From Amoebophrya sp. AT5.2 (lineage: Eukaryota > Sar > Dinophyceae > Syndiniales > Amoebophryaceae): a stretch of DNA of 22,800 bases. The stretch lies in the NCBI GenBank assembly GCA_005223375.1, contig RXOD01004408.1, positions 1-22,800 of the forward strand. The letters are read 5' to 3'. Below the pieces are notes generated by a model, which saw nothing but the letters and a program-made list of their open reading frames with translations, ran no database searches and was not told the DNA's origin. The position numbers were made by a program, and so were the translations under genes. Position 1 is the first letter of the stretch. The number at the start of each line of letters is the position of its first letter. Positions 19,531-22,800 of the stretch are shown piece after piece.

Positions 19531-22500
19531 TCATACGTCCGGCCCCTGCTCTCCCCCCATCATAATATTGTTCCCCACGAAACCCCCGCCGCGCCCCCGC
19601 AGCTTCCGCGCCGACGCCACGGTTTTCAGGTGCTGCTCGACGTTCTTGGTCGACTGGTCCACGCCGTTGTCGAAGTAGCACATATGGCGGGACCAGTGAT
19701 GGTCAGCGATGGTAAGTGGTAAGCACTAGGCAATGGCCAATGGGCTCCCACTTAGATGGCGCCTTTCGATCAAGGGGCTCGAAACCGTCCGGCGCGAAAC
19801 CGACCGGGCGATTTCAGGGATGCCCCATTGTGAGGGGGTACGGGAGATCGATGAGCCATTGGACGGTACGTAGAGCTAGACCTAGAGGGAAGCGAATGTG
19901 AGAAGAATACTGCATGGAGGGTAAGCAACCGCCTTCTTCTAGAAGAGCCCCCCAAAAAATCTCACTTACCGGTTAGCCAAGTACCATCGCTGGTCCTCGG
20001 CCATAGCGCAGCATCCGCACAAACTGCTCCTTCTCCTCTTCGTCCACCAGTTTCGTGGCGAGTGATTCCACCCTTGTCCGGATCTCGTTCAGATGCGTCC
20101 GCAACTTTCCGAACTCCCGCAGCCGCAAATTACAGTCAGCGGCTATCGAAAAAACCACGTCCGGCAGTTAGTTTGCAATTCACTGCGTCTTTTGAGCTAT
20201 AATTTGATTGACCGATAGGGGTCGGCCGATTGGGGGCATGCCGATTGTTAGGGTCTTTTAATCGGCATCCCGCCAACGCCAACCCCTACTCTTAGTTCGA
20301 AGTGGATACTAGGATTAGTGACGCGTAGCCACCGCGGCCTTGCGGATTGTGAACAGAAAATCGATCCCCACCCCGCCATCTTGCTGTCCACCACCAGAAC
20401 CATAATTCCGCCCTTGAAATTTTCTATAATATTTTTTTCAAAGAATATTTTTAATTTTTTCAAAAACGGATCGGCATTTTTGTTTCGATGGTCTTACGCA
20501 GATCCAATTCCTGCACCCGCTCCGACTCGCTGGGCATGAGCAGCGACACCTTCTCCCGCTCCCGCTCCTCCTGAATCGCGGCGTAGCTGTCGCCGTACTG
20601 CACCCCGAGGACCGTTGTGGGCAGCGCCACCGATTATCACAGTGGGGCTATTCTTGCTGCCTTCCTTGTGGCTATAAGTACATCTACTTCCTTAGTTTAG
20701 GGCCGCACATCCGACCTGATGGCTGATCTAGCTCTAGGGCAGCTGGCAAACCTAAGGAGTGAAGACGCATCAACTACGTTCCCCTGCATTATAATTCCTA
20801 ATGGCGCATCTCTGAACCGCTCCAACGAACTCGAAGGAAGTTCGCCACCTGCAAACTCCTTTTCGAAAATAAATATAAAACGGTTTTTGCTTAGAAGTAG
20901 TTCCCCACTTAGTTAGCAGCAACCCCAACCCCGTTCATACCGACAGGATGCCGACTACCATTGCAAGCCCGGCGACCAATTTCCCGAGCGGCGTGACGGG
21001 AAACGTGTCTCCGTACCCAACCGTGGTCATCGTGGTGACCGCTTACAGAACCAAAGAAATCTGCGCACTTTGCAAGAACTGCGTACTTACCTACTTTCTA
21101 TACTTTCTCAAGTATACAAAACGAAGACCGACACCGACTGCTCCCCCTCCGCGTTCGGTGGATGGACGCGAAGGGGGAGCAGTCGGTGTCGGTCGCCAGG
21201 AAAGCCCCCTCGGTGTCGGTCGCCAGCAGGCAAGACCACGATACTAATGCGGGGATTGCGCCTAGGACAGTTCCAAAAGGAAGGGGTCCCGATGAGGGGG
21301 TGTCCCGATGAATCCCGCCTGAAGACCCCCGGTCCGGCAAATGCTGCCAATCCTCAGAACGCGGGGCCATCAGCCCTGCGATGGCTGATTTTTCGTTCGT
21401 CTTCCTTGTATCTGAGGTTCTCGAGGGGGGGCGCGGTTCTCCGTGGCTTGCACTTGGCCAAAATAAAGAATTTAAATTTATTTACCCACGTAACGAAATC
21501 ATCTTCCAAAATCGGTGCGCAGTTTTGGGTCTGTAAATCGCCCACCAAAACGTCTTGGGGATGGACGCGAAGGGAGAGCACTCGGTCTTCAAAAAGTCCG
21601 CGCTCGGGTTCAACTTCGCGCGCGAGTGGCAGCCGAGCTCGTCGTCGTAATCGCCCTGCTCGACCAAGTACAGGAGGGTCGAAAAAACCACCACCGCGAT
21701 CGAAAGCATGAACCCAAGCATCAGGAAAGAAACAGAAGAACGAAGGAAAGCACCTATTTGGTAGGCCGAGGATAGTCGGTTCGATGTCGATTGATCAAGA
21801 AGGAAATCGGTATCCAATCTAGCGGCTATCGATTTCTTTGCCGAGGGATGCAAATCGAGCTACGAGCCGAAGGTACTCACTCGTCACATCTCTTACAAAT
21901 CAAAAACAATAAGATAAAAACTATAATTGAAGACAGAGGTCGATGATTGTTCAGGCCAATCGGTCAACAATAATGAATACCCGTCACCAGGCTCATTTCG
22001 TTTGAGTATCTGCCGAACTTGAAGAGCCTCGCAAGCCTGAGGCAGCGGACGACGGTCAAACTCACAGTGGGCTCCTCCACGTTCGTTCCGAAGACGTGTT
22101 CGTAGGCATAGCACCCCCGCTCGATGTACCAGGGGAGTACAGCCACCACGTCGATCACGTTCATCGTGTTCGAGAAAAACTTCCCCGCATCCATCGGCGC
22201 ACACGTAAACCGCGTCACGATCTCCAGCGTGAAAATGGTCACCACAAACGTCTCCAGAACCAAAAACTCGCTGTCAGAAGATGTGGAGGGGATCGACGAT
22301 CATCGAGGTACGGATCCATTTCATCGGGGGCCGATGGATTGCGGCCTACTATGTATTAATTTATAACTATGGAAGAAATGGGGATGGGCCGCCCTGTGGG
22401 CCACACCAATCTCGGCACGAAGTGGCAAAAAGCATTCCTTCGCTCATCCTCGTTGATGAAAACAAAAAAACGCCATGGCTCTTTCCTCTGGGGCGGCACC

Positions 22501-22800
22501 CTGGAGGAGAATGGCGTGGTGGGTGACCTTCCGAGCTAGCTTATAGAAGGTATGCTCGGACTGCCAAAAAAAGACAAAATATGAAATCAATATATGGACG
22601 AGGTAGGCAAAATACTGGTTGTATTTTTGCAGCGAGTGCACGGTCTCGAGGCAGAACGCGAGCGTGGAGATAGCGATTACCGCCAGCAGAAAAGCGTTCA
22701 GAAAGGGGTCGGTCTCCAGAAACGTCCACAGCTTCCTCCGCACCGACACCCGCTGCGCGATTTTCTTCCCCCCATCATTTTGAGACGGATTCGCTCCCAT
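19531..22800 (-). CDS. Voltage-gated potassium channel (six-transmembrane), 7 exons, start at window edge
   Basis: Exons 22800-22616, 22270-21981, 21753-21539, 21039-20939, 20628-20497, 20117-20004 and 19675-19531 give 393 residues. S1 is about residues 30-52 (ending FCLETV). S2 is 64-83 (FVVTIFTLEIVTRF). S3 is 96-112 (NVIDVVAVLPW). S4 is 133-148, with Arg137, Arg140, Arg143 and Lys146 every third position. S5 is about 168-190, followed by a long acidic turret with two Cys. The pore is WWAVTTMTTVGYGD with filter GYG at 238-240. S6 ends GILSVALPTTVLG in place of the animal PVP bend. The tail (residues about 280-350) is charged and helical, probably coiled coil. It should pass K+ outward on depolarisation. 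ATG occupies the last three bases of the window and no T1 domain is seen, so the N-terminus may be complete or continue outside. The stop overlaps a possible donor (GAC/GTATGA), so the C-terminus may also differ. Confidence 0.9.
19676..20003 (-). mobile_element. Introner-like intron with GCTA direct repeats and terminal inverted repeats (channel intron 6)
   Basis: GCTA lies at both edges (plus coordinates 20004-20007 and 19676-19679) in the same phase. Joining on it gives QFVRMLRYFDNGVDQSTKN. The ends form inverted repeats: TATGGCGGGACCAGTGATGG on the left and TATGGCCGAGGACCAGCGAT read from the right, each followed by GGTAAGTG within 40 bases. There is no AG at the right edge to serve as a normal acceptor. 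Confidence 0.8.
20118..20496 (-). mobile_element. Repeat-bounded non-canonical intron with CTGCG duplication (channel intron 5)
   Basis: CTGCG at both edges (plus coordinates 20497-20501 and 20118-20122) is in the same codon phase. The join gives VQELDLREFGKLRTHLNE, a continuous charged helix. A GT donor (CTGC/GTAAGA) exists but the right edge has no AG. Inside are an inverted pair with a shared ATGCCGATT core (about 20235-20270) and an A/T-rich block near 20420-20465. Terminal inverted repeats are weak. Confidence 0.65.
20629..20938 (-). mobile_element. Repeat-bounded non-canonical intron with TCGGT duplication (channel intron 4)
   Basis: TCGGT at both edges (plus coordinates 20939-20943 and 20629-20633) is in the same phase. 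The join yields GILSV-ALPTTVLG, the conserved end of S6, so the exon edges are well fixed by the protein family. The right edge lacks AG. Subterminal similarity between the two ends is limited to a block around AGTGGGG. A small hairpin (CGAACT with AGTTCG) sits near 20826-20844. Confidence 0.75.
21040..21538 (-). mobile_element. Introner-like intron with clear terminal inverted repeats, interrupting the channel pore (channel intron 3)
   Basis: The join on GCG gives WWA-VTTMTTVGYGD, dictated by the potassium channel pore sequence. The intron begins ATTTACAGACCCAAAA and, read from its other end, TTACAGAACCAAAG. Both continue to a shared TGCGCAC. Neither end is GT or AG. Internally it has the 28 bp hairpin containing an exon copy, the tandem block TCGGTGTCGGTCGCCAG twice (21182-21230 region) and GTCCCGATGA twice (21288 and 21302 regions). 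Confidence 0.85.
21126..21194. repeat. 28 bp hairpin built from a copy of the neighbouring exon
   Basis: Left arm 21126-21153 and right arm 21167-21194 pair with one mismatch around a 13-base loop. Positions 21160-21187 match the exon segment 21559-21586 at 26 of 28 bases in the same orientation, so the left arm is an inverted copy of channel coding sequence (the KTECSPFASIP region). Confidence 0.9.

Noticed and set aside
19121..19678. Plus-strand open frame of 185 codons
   Set aside because: It runs through the hairpin at 19448-19509 and the last channel exon in antisense; composition is Ser/Pro-rich and not family-like.
19496..20007. Alternative TATG junction for channel intron 6
   Set aside because: It is also in frame but leads to an arginine- and glycine-rich reading of the last exon; the GCTA junction gives a helical tail with normal codon use. 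I keep the latter, with some doubt.
1..22800. CRISPR arrays, rRNA or tRNA genes, bacterial operons or viral genes
   Set aside because: None seen; repeats are not regularly spaced, no cloverleaf was recognised, and gene structure is eukaryotic throughout.

Overview
The window is nuclear DNA from a protist, very probably an alveolate. My best guess is a syndinian dinoflagellate of the Amoebophrya type. The evidence is four intron-containing genes on one strand, among them a eukaryotic translation factor (eIF2 gamma), and many introns bounded by short direct repeats instead of GT-AG and in some cases by inverted repeats. That intron style recalls the introner elements described, as I remember, for Amoebophrya. 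No database search was possible, so the species is inference. All identified genes lie on the minus strand and are separated by roughly 0.9-1.0 kb.

From right to left, in transcription order: (1) 22800-19531, a six-transmembrane voltage-gated potassium channel in 7 exons, starting at the window edge. (2) 18616-16093, a complete eIF2 gamma of 477 residues in 7 exons, all with GT-AG introns. (3) 15057-4939, a giant gene in 4 exons. Its protein of about 3066 residues has degenerate ankyrin repeats in the N-terminal half and a mostly disordered remainder of unknown function. (4) 3921-42, a probably mitochondrial FMN-binding glutamate-synthase-family protein in 7 exons. The exons join in frame with no residual frame conflict (codon totals 394, 478, 3067 and 641), which is the main internal check on the models.

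The most interesting content is in the introns. About 13 are ordinary GT-AG introns, many with GTAC donors. Up to eight others lack usable GT-AG ends and sit between short direct repeats (AGCAAT, CTCGACT, CAACG, TCGGT, CTGCG, GCTA, GCG, GTG). Removing the intron plus one repeat copy restores the frame and, where a family is known, its expected sequence. Several carry terminal inverted repeats. One terminal motif, GGACCAGCGATGGTAAGT-like, recurs in two unrelated genes, as expected of transposon-derived introns with target-site duplications.

Two of these introns also hold 28-29 base near-copies of the neighbouring exon. One has only synonymous differences. The other is folded into a near-perfect 28 bp hairpin with its own reverse complement. 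Hairpins of similar build (18-32 bp arms, 9-13 base loops) occur at four places, one inside the open frame of the giant gene.

The three stretches between genes (3922-4938, 15058-16092, 18617-19530) hold no gene I can support beyond one weak plus-strand candidate at 15084-15341.
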